This document shows positions 46,153-54,292 of a stretch of 62,400 nt of DNA, piece after piece (the stretch's first letter is position 1; every line of letters starts with the position of its first letter). Origin of the DNA: Xanthobacteraceae bacterium (GTDB taxonomy: Bacteria > Pseudomonadota > Alphaproteobacteria > Rhizobiales > Xanthobacteraceae); assembly GCA_028290465.1 (NCBI GenBank), contig JAQGJU010000009.1, forward strand, positions 1-62,400, read 5' to 3'. The position numbers and the translations under genes are program-made. The notes below the pieces were generated by a model. The model saw only the letters and a program-made list of their open reading frames with translations, did not search any database and was not told the DNA's origin.

Positions 46153-46452
46153 ATGAGCGGCACGTGGAAGACGAAATACGGAACGCGCCGGGTCCGGCAC
46201 GATCCGCCGACCCTCGAAGAAGCGATCGCGGCGGCCCGCGGGCTGACCGATGACGTGGAGGAGCAGGTCGATTTCGCGGCTTCCCTGATGGGCCTGCCGC
46301 TCGATGAGGTCCGCGCCGAAGTGCTCAAGACCGCGTCGCCGCGCCACAAGCCGGCCGACACCATCGCGTTCACCGGCCGCGCCGGCGCCCAGCGCACCGT
46401 CATCGTCGAGCGCAAGCCGACTCGGCGTCTCGCGGCGGCCCGCAGCGCCTAA
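46153..46452 (+). CDS. Small conserved hypothetical protein
   Basis: The 99-residue cytoplasmic protein has a central helical segment, PPTLEEAIAAARGLTDDVEEQVDFAASLMGLPLDEVRAEV, typical of short Rhizobiales proteins, and a basic C-terminus (RTVIVERKPTRRLAAARSA). It is probably a nucleic-acid or protein-binding accessory, but I see no named domain. AAGG precedes the ATG, and a terminator follows within 30 bases, so it is a single-gene transcript. Confidence 0.65.
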   Translation: MSGTWKTKYGTRRVRHDPPTLEEAIAAARGLTDDVEEQVDFAASLMGLPLDEVRAEVLKTASPRHKPADTIAFTGRAGAQRTVIVERKPTRRLAAARSA

Positions 46453-46480
46453 CTAGCGCTTTCGCTCTTTCGAGGATTTT

Positions 46481-46511
46481 GCCCCCGGTTCAGGCTGAGC
46501 CGGGGGCTTTT
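46481..46511 (+). terminator. Rho-independent terminator
   Basis: GCCCCCGG (46481-46488) pairs perfectly with CCGGGGGC (46500-46507) around an 11-base loop, followed by TTTTG. It follows the gene at 46153 by about 30 bases. Confidence 0.8.
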
Positions 46512-46588
46512 GCGTTCGATGAACGGCTGTTCCCACTTGGCCGGGAAATGCTTTAGGTTGGCGCCATCGTCAATCTCGGAGAGGCACT

Positions 46589-46774
46589 ATGCCGGAAGTC
46601 GTCGTCTACATGGTCGAGGGTCGCTCGGCCGAACAGAAGCGCAACCTGCTCAAGGGCGTTACCCAGGCGTTGGTGGACAATCTTGGGGTTCCGGCCGACG
46701 CCGTCACGGTGTCGCTGATGGAAACCCCGAAGCATCTGAAGTCCAAGGGCGGCGTGCCGTTCAGCGAACGCTGA
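46589..46774 (+). CDS. 4-oxalocrotonate tautomerase-family protein
   Basis: The 61-residue product, after loss of Met, begins with Pro1 (PEVVVYMVEGR), the catalytic base of this family, and keeps Arg11. The position of Arg39 in the classical enzyme is Thr here, and the tail (KHLKSKGGVPFSER) differs, so specificity is probably not that of 2-hydroxymuconate tautomerase. These proteins act as hexamers in the cytoplasm. GGAGAGG precedes the ATG. No catabolic genes lie beside it. Confidence 0.87.
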   Translation: MPEVVVYMVEGRSAEQKRNLLKGVTQALVDNLGVPADAVTVSLMETPKHLKSKGGVPFSER

Positions 46775-46826
46775 TTAAGTCCGGGGTGGGTGCCTTCGGG
46801 TGCCCACCTCGAGCAGCCATAAAAAG

Positions 46827-47072
46827 CTAGTGCCGCGCGCTGCGCGCGTCGCGCTCGGCCTCCAGTTCGTCGTACGCATAGGCGTCGCGAATGTGGGTGT
46901 TGAAGAAAATGCCCTTGGAAAACGCGGCGCGAAACGCCGTCACGACATCGTCGGGCACATTGTAATAGGCATACTTTCGTCCGGTCACGAAGCGCACCGT
47001 CAGCAGGCGCGTCGCCGGGTCGTAATCGAAGTGCCGGATCACCGAGGATGGCATGCGGTTCAACGCGGCCAT
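46827..47072 (-). CDS. KTSC domain protein
   Basis: The 81-residue protein matches the KTSC domain: SSVIRHFDYDPATRLLTVRFVTGRKYAYYNVPDDVVTAF, then a segment SKGIFFNTHIRDAYAY. The KTSC domain often follows lysyl-tRNA synthetase or stands alone, with an unknown role that may involve RNA binding. It lies 20 bases after the stop of the 2OG-Fe(II) oxygenase gene on the same strand, so both are probably on one transcript. Confidence 0.85.
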   Translation of the reverse strand: MAALNRMPSSVIRHFDYDPATRLLTVRFVTGRKYAYYNVPDDVVTAFRAAFSKGIFFNTHIRDAYAYDELEAERDARSARH

Positions 47073-47092
47073 GGCCGCCCCGGTTCCGCGTC

Positions 47093-47860
47093 CTATTTTG
47101 CATCGTGGAGGATGATGCCGGTGGTGTAGCGCTCACCGGTGCGCAGCCGGCTGACGCCGTGGCGCAGGTTGACCCGGTAGGTGCCGCGGGTGCCTTGCAC
47201 CGGCCGCGTATGCACCGCGAAGATCACGGCTTCGCCCTGGCGCATCGACACCACTTCGGCGCGCGACTGCATGCGCGGGCGCTGCTCGGTCAGCACGAAT
47301 TCGCCACCGGTGAAATCGCGGCCCGGCTCCGACAGCAGCAACACCACCTGCAACGGAAACACATGCTCGCCATACAGATCCTGGTGCAGGCAATTGTAAT
47401 CGCCGGGGCCGTATTTCAGCAGCAGCGGCGTCGGCCGCGTCTGGCCGGCCGCGTGGCAGCGCGCGAGGAATTCCGCATGCTCGGCCGGATAGCGGATGTC
47501 GATGCCCATCGCGGCGTTCCAGCGGTTGGCGACCGGCGCCAGCCGTTCGTACAGCGGCCCGCGCAGCGTCTCGATCAGACCGGGCAACGGATAGGCGTAG
47601 TATTGATACTCGCCCTTGCCGAAGCCGTGCCGCGCCATCACCACGCGGCTGCGGAAGCGGGACTCGTCCGGATACAGCGCCGCAAGATCTGCGCATTCGG
47701 ACGGCGTCAGTAACGGGCCGGTGGCGGCGCAGCCGACCATGTCGAGATCGGCTTTGACGCGGTCCCAGTCGAGCGCCGCGAGACGCGCCGTGACGCCCGG
47801 CTGCGGTGAAGCCACCTCCCGTGCAGCTAGTGGCGCGGTGGCAAGTTGCGGCCGTTGCAT
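47093..47860 (-). CDS. 2-oxoglutarate/Fe(II)-dependent oxygenase
   Basis: The 255-residue protein has a double-stranded beta-helix core. The facial triad is His and Asp in CLHQDLYGEHVFPLQ and a distal His in NLRHGVSRL, with Arg in the same segment as the likely 2-oxoglutarate anchor. The pattern (HQDxYG...FPLQ..LLLSEPGxDFTGGEFVL) matches the prolyl 4-hydroxylase/AlkB-like group of proteobacterial proteins. AGGAGA precedes the ATG. The substrate is unknown; it shares a transcript with the KTSC gene. Confidence 0.87.
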   Translation of the reverse strand: MQRPQLATAPLAAREVASPQPGVTARLAALDWDRVKADLDMVGCAATGPLLTPSECADLAALYPDESRFRSRVVMARHGFGKGEYQYYAYPLPGLIETLRGPLYERLAPVANRWNAAMGIDIRYPAEHAEFLARCHAAGQTRPTPLLLKYGPGDYNCLHQDLYGEHVFPLQVVLLLSEPGRDFTGGEFVLTEQRPRMQSRAEVVSMRQGEAVIFAVHTRPVQGTRGTYRVNLRHGVSRLRTGERYTTGIILHDAK

Positions 47861-47972
47861 ATCGGTCTCCTGGATAACGGATCAGCCTCGTTCCGGGCGC
47901 ACCATGGCCACCAGGACGCCCGGTAAGCCACCCGATTGCCATCCAGGTGTCGCGCGCGACGCGGAGGGTTCC

Positions 47973-48332
47973 ATGGCAGAGCAATCCAGGGTAGCGTTCG
48001 GCCGATGGGCATCAGGGGAGGGCGTCATGACGGTGTTTCATAAGAGGGAGACATTGCGCACCGGCGATTTCAAGCGGCTGCACACCTCGACCTCGCGCAA
48101 GATGCGGCTGACCATCGACACCATCAACGGCGAGCCGCCGAACCCCGGCGGCTTCATTCCGGAATTGCAGGGGTTGGTCGGTGGCGTGGCGCCGCGCGTC
48201 ACCGGAGGCTTCGCGATCAGCATGACGACCGCGCAATGCATTCCGATCGGCATCATCCGCGGCAAAGCGCCGGGCAACGGCGATCTGACGTTGAATATCG
48301 CCTACACGGTGCGCTCCGGGCTCGATGCGTAA
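47973..48332 (+). CDS. Hypothetical protein
   Basis: The 119-residue product contains a basic, Thr/Ser-rich N-terminal part (KRLHTSTSRKMRLTIDTINGEPPNPGGFIPELQGLV) and Gly/Ile-rich strands at the C-terminus. No domain or signal is evident. Two starts are possible: ATG 47973 with GGAGGG seven bases upstream, or ATG 48027 with GGGGAGG six bases upstream, which would give 101 residues. It is divergent from the oxygenase gene. Confidence 0.5.
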   Translation: MAEQSRVAFGRWASGEGVMTVFHKRETLRTGDFKRLHTSTSRKMRLTIDTINGEPPNPGGFIPELQGLVGGVAPRVTGGFAISMTTAQCIPIGIIRGKAPGNGDLTLNIAYTVRSGLDA

Positions 48333-48510
48333 GCGTCGCTCGCGCAGCGTGAGGACTGCTTAGCTGGTAGGCGATCACACAACCGCGCGACGCATTGGTT
48401 GTAGGGTTTCGTAAGCCCCTCTGTGATTGCGGCCTCGTCGGATTATGCTACCGTCGCTGCGGACAGGATGGCGGACGTGTTCGTTCGCTTCGGGTAGGGG
48501 CAATCTCGTG

Positions 48511-48990
48511 ATGATGGGTTTTCCAGGGGCGGCGACGGTCAGCCGTCGGCGCGCGATGCGTAGTATTTTCCGCGTTCTCACGGTGGCCAGCTTCGTGACC
48601 GGTTGCGCCGGCTTGGAAACGACGCCGCCGGCCGGGGCGATGCTGGCCGGTCAAGCGCGGCTCAAGCTGACCCGCGTCAGCGGGGGGCTCTATATGGGCG
48701 CGCAGGCGAACGTGAGGGTCAACGGCCAGGAGGTCGCAAATCTCTGGAGAGAGAGCTCTACCACGGTCAATCTCTCGCCGGGCGCGAACGTGATCACCGT
48801 CGGGGCCTTGTTACATCCGGGCGTATGGACCATCAATCTGAACGCCAAGCCGGGCGCGACCTATGCCATTGAAATCTCCCCGCGCGTCGAAAGCTACGCG
48901 CCGGTCCTGATCGCCGGCTTGGCCGGCAGCATGGTCGACGCCGCCGTCAACGAGAATGCCGGTGCGTTTCAAATGCGTCTGGTGCGGTAA
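48511..48990 (+). CDS. Putative lipoprotein
   Basis: The product has a lipobox FVTGC after MRSIFRVLTVAS, so Cys would be lipidated and held at the membrane. The mature part (~128 residues) begins AGLETTPPAG and contains a beta-rich core (ARLKLTRVSGGLYMGAQANVRVNGQEVANL, VITVGALLHPGVWTINLNAKPGATYAIEI) like a DUF2846-type fold, plus a hydrophobic helix (VLIAGLAGSMVDAAV). The start is uncertain among GTG 48508, ATG 48511, ATG 48514 and ATG 48556; AGGGG is near the first three. A bidirectional terminator follows. Confidence 0.6.
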   Translation: MMGFPGAATVSRRRAMRSIFRVLTVASFVTGCAGLETTPPAGAMLAGQARLKLTRVSGGLYMGAQANVRVNGQEVANLWRESSTTVNLSPGANVITVGALLHPGVWTINLNAKPGATYAIEISPRVESYAPVLIAGLAGSMVDAAVNENAGAFQMRLVR

Positions 48991-49030
48991 GGTTTGCGGT
49001 CGAGCGGCGAGTTAAGCCAGCACCACAAAA

Positions 49031-49059
49031 AAACGGGCGGCCATGTGGGCCGCCCGTTT
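49031..49059. terminator. Bidirectional Rho-independent terminator
   Basis: AAACGGGCGGCC (49031-49042) and GGCCGCCCGTTT (49048-49059) form a perfect 12-base stem with a five-base loop; runs of A on the left and T on the right give both strands a tract. It separates the convergent lipoprotein gene and the LTxxQ protein gene. Confidence 0.92.
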
Positions 49060-49083
49060 TGCGTTAAGGCTGTCGACGAACGC

Positions 49084-49722
49084 TTAGTCGCGGTCGGGAC
49101 GACGATTCATGTTGGTCAACGACTCGGCGAAACGCTGACGCTGCCGATCGTCGAGGCTGTCGTAGAGCGGCTGCGCCGCGTCGGCGAGCGCCTTGCGGTC
49201 GGCGGCGGTCTCGCTCATCGCGGTCGCGTCTTGGCGCATGCGCTCCAGGAAATTGTCCGAGGCGGCGCGGTCGCGGCGGTCGGCAGGTCGCGCATCATCT
49301 TTTCGTGCATCACTCGGCCGATCGCCTGGCCGCGCATCGCCGGATTTTACGTCACCTTGCCGCGCTTCGGATTGGCGCGCATCGTCACGCGTCCCGTTCT
49401 GCCGGGCGGTGTCGTTGGTGCGGTCGGCGTCGCGCCGCGCGGTACGACGATCGGCGACCTTCTTGGCCATATCGTCCATCGCGCTGGCGAAGCCGGCCCA
49501 ATGCTTGTCCTGCTCCGGCGTCAGGCGAAGATCGGCCTTGATGCGCGCCGTGCGGGCGGCGAACCGGTCGATGATCTGGTTCGAGGTCAGGTCGTTCCGA
49601 TCAGCGCGCCGATCCGCGCGGTCGGCGCGCTCCGTACGGTCGGAGCGCTGCGCCAATGCGCTGCCGGACAGTGCGGAGCCGGCTACCAGCGCGGCCGTCA
49701 AAGCAGCGAGCGTTTTGTTCAT
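49084..49722 (-). CDS. Spy/CpxP-type LTxxQ periplasmic protein
   Basis: The 212-residue protein has a Sec signal peptide (MNKTLAALTAALVAGSALSGSALA) and the LTPEQ motif (ADLRLTPEQDKHWAGF) with a second SLDDRQRQRFAESL segment, the signature of Spy/CpxP proteins, which act as periplasmic chaperones or stress sensors. An unusual middle part of about 65 residues is a highly charged Asp/Arg/Gln tract (RDADRTNDTARQNGTRDDA), probably disordered; the usual family protein lacks it. AAGGAGA lies upstream of the ATG. Confidence 0.85.
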   Translation of the reverse strand: MNKTLAALTAALVAGSALSGSALAQRSDRTERADRADRRADRNDLTSNQIIDRFAARTARIKADLRLTPEQDKHWAGFASAMDDMAKKVADRRTARRDADRTNDTARQNGTRDDARQSEARQGDVKSGDARPGDRPSDARKDDARPADRRDRAASDNFLERMRQDATAMSETAADRKALADAAQPLYDSLDDRQRQRFAESLTNMNRRPDRD

Positions 49723-49826
49723 GGTGGTCTCCTTGGAGCGTTTTGGCGGGTTGGGGGGAAGGTGAGAAAATACTTCTTCCCGATCACCAAGTCCCTGCGC
49801 CGCCAAACGTTCCGAATTCCCACTGC

Positions 49827-50435
49827 CTAATGCGAATTCTCGGCGCGCCATTCCCAGGGCGGTTGCGCGGTGCCGGACCAGATGCCCAGGCGTTCGGCCT
49901 TCGCGGCATTCTGGTCGTTCGCATAGGTGCCGCCGTAGCGCGCCCAGTTCATCGCGAAGCCGTTGCGCACCAGATAGGCCGACACGCTGGCATTGTCGGC
50001 GCGGAAGCAATTGCCGACAAAACGGCCATAGCGGTCGCGCGACATGAAATCGCAGCGGACCGGTTGCGACGCATCGAGAAACCGCGCCAGTGCCTGCTTG
50101 GCGGTCGCGCCGCAGCGATATGAGCGGCCGTTGGCGTCCTCGCAGGTCTGCGCCATCTCGGGCGAGTCGATGCCGTTGAAGCGAACGCGCTCGCCGCCGA
50201 TCTCGATGGTGTCGCCGTCTATGACACGTGCGGCGCCGGTCACGGTTTGGCCGATGGCCGGCTTGTCATGCGTTCGCGGCAGGTAGCGGGAGAAATCGGG
50301 TTTGAAATAGGCGAGGCTCGCGATGACGAACATCATCACCAGGATCGGCCATGGGCCGCGGGGGATGCGCAAGATGGGCCGTGGCGGCTGCGATCTCGCC
50401 TTCCACCGCGGCTCGAACCGGGTCAGTTCGCTCAA
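49827..50435 (-). CDS. Thermonuclease-like (SNc domain) membrane-anchored protein
   Basis: The 202-residue protein has an N-terminal membrane helix (residues ~26-42, GPWPILVMMFVIASLAYF) and a staphylococcal nuclease-type domain: VIDGDTIEIGGERVRFNGIDSPE, then CDFMSRDRYGRFVGNC and the end NAAKAERLGIWSG. The catalytic Asp, Arg and Glu positions appear present, so it may cut DNA or RNA outside the membrane. The start is TTG at 50435 with GGAGG seven bases upstream. It stands alone, upstream of the UvrA paralogue and divergent from it. Confidence 0.85.
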   Translation of the reverse strand: MSELTRFEPRWKARSQPPRPILRIPRGPWPILVMMFVIASLAYFKPDFSRYLPRTHDKPAIGQTVTGAARVIDGDTIEIGGERVRFNGIDSPEMAQTCEDANGRSYRCGATAKQALARFLDASQPVRCDFMSRDRYGRFVGNCFRADNASVSAYLVRNGFAMNWARYGGTYANDQNAAKAERLGIWSGTAQPPWEWRAENSH

Positions 50436-50603
50436 GATCGCGCCTCCGCGGCCCGCCGCGCCGGACGATCCCTGATGCGGACAGTCCGCCGATCTAGGAC
50501 CCGATCCGTTGGCGTTTGGTTAATGCGGGCGGCGAATGGATCGAAATGCCGGTCTGGCGGTTAGCCAAAACGGCCAAGGTGTTGACGCCAAAAGGTTTAG
50601 GTC

Positions 50604-53138
50604 ATGGACGAGCGTGTAAAACGCGGGCAGCCGGCCGACGCCGATCTCGACGGCTTCGTGCGGGTGCGGGGCGCCCGCGAGCACAATCTAAAAAACGTCG
50701 ACCTGAACATCCCGCGCGACGCGCTGGTAGTGTTCACCGGCGTATCGGGTTCCGGCAAATCCTCGCTGGCGTTCGGCACGCTGTATGCCGAGGCGCAGCG
50801 TCGCTATCTCGAATCGGTATCGCCGTATGCAAGGCGGCTGTTTCACCAGATGGCGGTGCCGGAGGTCGACGAGATCGAAGGCCTGCCGCCGGCCGTCGCC
50901 TTGCAGCAGCAGCGCGGTTCGCCGACGACACGCTCGTCGGTCGGCAGCGTCACGACGCTGTCGAACCTGCTGCGCATGCTGTATTCGCGCGCCGGAGATT
51001 ATCCGCGCGGCCAGCCGCTGCTCTATGCAGAGTCGTTTTCTGCCAACACCGCCGAGGGCGCGTGCCCGAAATGCCATGGCGTCGGCCGGGTCTACGATGT
51101 TACCGAGCGCTCGATGGTACCGGACCCGTCGCTGACGATACGAGAACGCGCGGTCGCCGCGTGGCCGACCGCATGGCACGGGCAGAACCTGCGCGATATT
51201 CTGACCACGCTCGGCTACGACGTGGACGTGCCGTGGCGCGATCTGCCGAAAAAGCAGCGCGACTGGATCCTGTTCACCGACGAACAGCCGAGCGTGCCGG
51301 TCTATGCGGGCTACGATCTTGCCGAAACGAAGCGCGCGCTCAAGCGCAAGGAAGAGCCGAGCTATCAGGGCACGTTCACCGGCGCCAAGAAATACGTACT
51401 GGAGACCTTCGCCAACACGCAAAGCCCGCTGATGAAAAAGCGGGTCGCGCAGTACATGCTCAGCGCCGTGTGCCCGCTGTGCCACGGCAAACGGCTCAAA
51501 TGCGAAGCGCTGTCAGTGAAGTTTGCCGGGCTGGACATCGCCGACATCTCGCGGCTGCCGCTCAAACGTCTGGCGCAACTGATCGGTCCTTACGCCGACG
51601 GCAAAGCACCGAACGCCGACGCGCAGCATCCCGAAAAGGTCATTGTGGTGCAGCGCATCGCGCAGGATTTGGCGGGGCGGCTGTCGGTGCTGCTCGATCT
51701 GGGCCTTGGCTATCTGACGTTGGAGCGCAGCACGCCGACACTGTCGCCCGGCGAATTGCAGCGTCTGCGATTGGCCACGCAGGTGCGCTCCAACCTGTTC
51801 GGCGTCGTCTACGTGCTCGACGAGCCGTCCGCCGGGCTGCATCCGGCCGACACCGAGGCGCTGCTGCGCGCGCTGGCGCGGCTGAAGGCGTCGGGCAATT
51901 CGCTGTTTGTCGTCGAGCACGAATTGGATGTGATCCGGCAGGCCGACTGGATCGTCGACGTCGGGCCCGGCGCCGGCGAGCGCGGCGGCCATGTGCTGTA
52001 TAGCGGGCCGCCGGACGGCTTGAAGCGCGTCGAACAGTCCGAGACGCGGCGCCATCTATTTCACGAAGCGCCGCCGGCCAAACGCACGCCGCGTGAGCCG
52101 ACCGGATGGCTGCGGCTGCGCGGCGTCACCCGCAACAACCTCGACAAGCTCGATGTCGATTTTCCGCTCGGCGTGCTGGCCAGTGTCACCGGCATTTCGG
52201 GTTCGGGAAAATCCACGCTCGTGAGCCAGTTTCTGGTCGATGCGGTCGCGGACAAGCTCGGCCACAGCATCGAAAGCGACGACGAGGAAGGCGATCATCT
52301 CGATCGCGCGGCGGTCGCGACCTTGGGTGGTGAGATCGCGAGCGGCATGAACGGCGTGAAACGGCTGGTGGTGGTCGACCAGAAGCCGATCGGCCGCACG
52401 CCGCGTTCCAACTTGGCGACCTATACCGGCCTGTTCGATCATGTGCGTAAGCTGTTCGCGGCCACCAAAGCGGCGAAGGCGCGGCGCTACGATGCCGGGC
52501 GGTTTTCGTTCAATGTCGCCAAAGGACGATGCCCGACCTGCCAGGGCGAGGGCTTTGTCTGCGTCGAGCTGCTGTTCCTGCCCAGCGTCTATGCGCCGTG
52601 CCCGACCTGTCACGGCGCGCGCTTCAACGCCAAGACGCTGGAGATCAAGATCCGCGACAGGTCGGTCGCCGACGTACTCGGCATGACGGTCGATGTTGCA
52701 TTTGAGTTCTTCGCCGACGAGCCGACATTGCGCCGCTCGCTCGAAGTTATCCGCGAGGTCGGCCTCGGTTACATCCGGCTCGGACAGCCGGCGACTGAAC
52801 TGTCCGGCGGTGAGGCACAGCGCGTCAAGCTCGCGACCGAGTTGCAGCGCGCGCAGCGCGGCGGCACGCTCTATGTGCTGGACGAGCCGACGACAGGGTT
52901 GCACCCGTCCGATGTCGAACGGCTCACCGCGCAGCTCCATGGGCTGGTCGAGAGCGGCAACACGGTGATTGTCGTTGAGCACGACATGAGTGTGGTCGCG
53001 GCCAGCGACTGGGTGGTCGACATCGGGCCCGGCGCCGGCGATGAAGGCGGGCAGGTGGTGGCGGCCGGCGCGCCGAGCGAGCTAGCGAAGGTGAAGGAGA
53101 GCCGCACCGCGAAACATCTGGCCGAGTATGTCGCCTAG
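50604..53138 (+). CDS. Short UvrA paralogue (UvrA2 type) ABC ATPase
   Basis: The 844-residue protein has two ABC-type nucleotide domains (Walker A GVSGSGKSS near residue 46 and GISGSGKST near 535; signatures LSPGELQRLRLA near 380 and LSGGEAQRVKLA near 733; Walker B followed by DEPSAGLHP and DEPTTGLHP). Zinc cysteines are present: CPKCHG, CPLCHG, CPTCQG and CPTCHG. Canonical UvrA is about 940-980 residues; the shorter length and altered sequence between motifs match UvrA2-type paralogues, which may act in tolerance to DNA-binding drugs rather than standard repair. No uvrB or uvrC lies nearby. Confidence 0.87.
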   Translation: MDERVKRGQPADADLDGFVRVRGAREHNLKNVDLNIPRDALVVFTGVSGSGKSSLAFGTLYAEAQRRYLESVSPYARRLFHQMAVPEVDEIEGLPPAVALQQQRGSPTTRSSVGSVTTLSNLLRMLYSRAGDYPRGQPLLYAESFSANTAEGACPKCHGVGRVYDVTERSMVPDPSLTIRERAVAAWPTAWHGQNLRDILTTLGYDVDVPWRDLPKKQRDWILFTDEQPSVPVYAGYDLAETKRALKRKEEPSYQGTFTGAKKYVLETFANTQSPLMKKRVAQYMLSAVCPLCHGKRLKCEALSVKFAGLDIADISRLPLKRLAQLIGPYADGKAPNADAQHPEKVIVVQRIAQDLAGRLSVLLDLGLGYLTLERSTPTLSPGELQRLRLATQVRSNLFGVVYVLDEPSAGLHPADTEALLRALARLKASGNSLFVVEHELDVIRQADWIVDVGPGAGERGGHVLYSGPPDGLKRVEQSETRRHLFHEAPPAKRTPREPTGWLRLRGVTRNNLDKLDVDFPLGVLASVTGISGSGKSTLVSQFLVDAVADKLGHSIESDDEEGDHLDRAAVATLGGEIASGMNGVKRLVVVDQKPIGRTPRSNLATYTGLFDHVRKLFAATKAAKARRYDAGRFSFNVAKGRCPTCQGEGFVCVELLFLPSVYAPCPTCHGARFNAKTLEIKIRDRSVADVLGMTVDVAFEFFADEPTLRRSLEVIREVGLGYIRLGQPATELSGGEAQRVKLATELQRAQRGGTLYVLDEPTTGLHPSDVERLTAQLHGLVESGNTVIVVEHDMSVVAASDWVVDIGPGAGDEGGQVVAAGAPSELAKVKESRTAKHLAEYVA

Positions 53139-53302
53139 ATGCCGCGCGAAATGGCAAAAAGGCCGCCGCAACTTTTCCGAGCGCCACCGTTACGTCATCG
53201 TCGTTGCGTGATCGACTCGACAACATCACGCGCCGACGCCATGCTCCTGGTAAGCCGAGCCATCACCAAGACTCGCGCTGCTGGGGAGGAATGCGCGTCG
53301 TG

Positions 53303-54268
53303 ATGAAATCGCTTGCGCTTGCGCTGCTGATCGCGGCGACGCTCCTGCGAGCGGATAGCGCGCTCGCCGATACCTACCCGTCGCGGATCATCCGCATCAT
53401 CGTGCCGACCGCGCCCGGCGGATCGACCGACTTGCTGGGCCGGATGGTGGCCAATCACATCAGCACCAAGACCGGCGTGCAGGTCGTGATTGAAAATCGC
53501 GCCGGCGCCGGTGGCAATATCGGCATGGACGCGGTCGCAAAGGCCGCTCCGGATGGCTACACGCTGGGTTTCGCCAACACCGGGCTCACGATCAATCCAT
53601 ACCTCTACAAATCGATGCCGTTCGATGCGCGCAAGGACCTCGCGCCGGTCGGCCCTGTCGGCGACGCGCCGCAACTGCTGGTCATCAACGCGGAGCTACC
53701 GGCGAAGACGCTTCAGGAGTTCATCGCGCTCGCCAAGGCGGCTCCTGGGCGGTTCAACTATGGCTCGGCGGGCCTCGGCTCGACGGTGCATCTGGCCGGC
53801 GACCAGTTTTCGCGCATTGCCGGCCTCGATATGACTCATGTGCCGTATCGCGGCTCGGCGCCCGCGGTGACCGACCTGGTTCGCGGCAGTTTGCAGATGA
53901 TCTCGATTTCGCTCGGACCGGTCGCCGGCTTCGTGGCATCGGACAAGCTTCGCGTGCTCGCCGCGGCATCCAAGAAGCGCGTTCGATTTCTGCCCGATGT
54001 GCCGACCTCGGCGGAAGCCGGATTGCCGGGTTACGAGATGACGACATGGTTCGGTCTGTTTGCGCCGGCTGCCACGCCTCAGGATATCGTTGACCGGCTC
54101 AACGCGTATCTGGCCGAGATGCTGGCGGAACCGGCGACGCAGAAGCGTCTGGCAGACAATTCCATCGAGGCGTTGCAGATGTCCGCCGGCGAGTTCGCGC
54201 GCTTTCTCCAAGAGGACTCGGCCAAGTGGGAGCGTGTCGTGCGCGACGCCGGCTTGCAGGCCCAGTAG
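53303..54268 (+). CDS. Bug/TctC-family periplasmic substrate-binding protein
   Basis: The 321-residue protein has a Sec signal peptide (KSLALALLIAATLLRADSALA) and the Bug family pattern: YPSRIIRIIVPTAPGGSTDLLGR at the start of the mature part, then RAGAGGNIGMDAVAKAAPDGYTL and PYRGSAPAVTDLVRG. These bind carboxylic acids for transport or sensing. The start is uncertain: an ATG or GTG between 53291 and 53303 near GGGGAGGA. It is followed 24 bases later by the FAH-family gene, an arrangement common in beta- and alphaproteobacteria. No tripartite permease genes are present. Confidence 0.85.
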   Translation: MKSLALALLIAATLLRADSALADTYPSRIIRIIVPTAPGGSTDLLGRMVANHISTKTGVQVVIENRAGAGGNIGMDAVAKAAPDGYTLGFANTGLTINPYLYKSMPFDARKDLAPVGPVGDAPQLLVINAELPAKTLQEFIALAKAAPGRFNYGSAGLGSTVHLAGDQFSRIAGLDMTHVPYRGSAPAVTDLVRGSLQMISISLGPVAGFVASDKLRVLAAASKKRVRFLPDVPTSAEAGLPGYEMTTWFGLFAPAATPQDIVDRLNAYLAEMLAEPATQKRLADNSIEALQMSAGEFARFLQEDSAKWERVVRDAGLQAQ

Positions 54269-54292
54269 TCCACATTCAATTCGGGGATACGT

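Noticed and set aside
50390-50440. GAAC-N7-GTTC near the thermonuclease start as an SOS box
   Set aside because: Alphaproteobacterial LexA sites are direct repeats GTTC-N7-GTTC; this is inverted and lies inside a coding region.
53206-53231. GCGTGAT...ATCACGC inverted repeat before the Bug-type gene as a GntR operator
   Set aside because: Seven-base arms with a 12-base gap and no regulator gene nearby; too weak to call.
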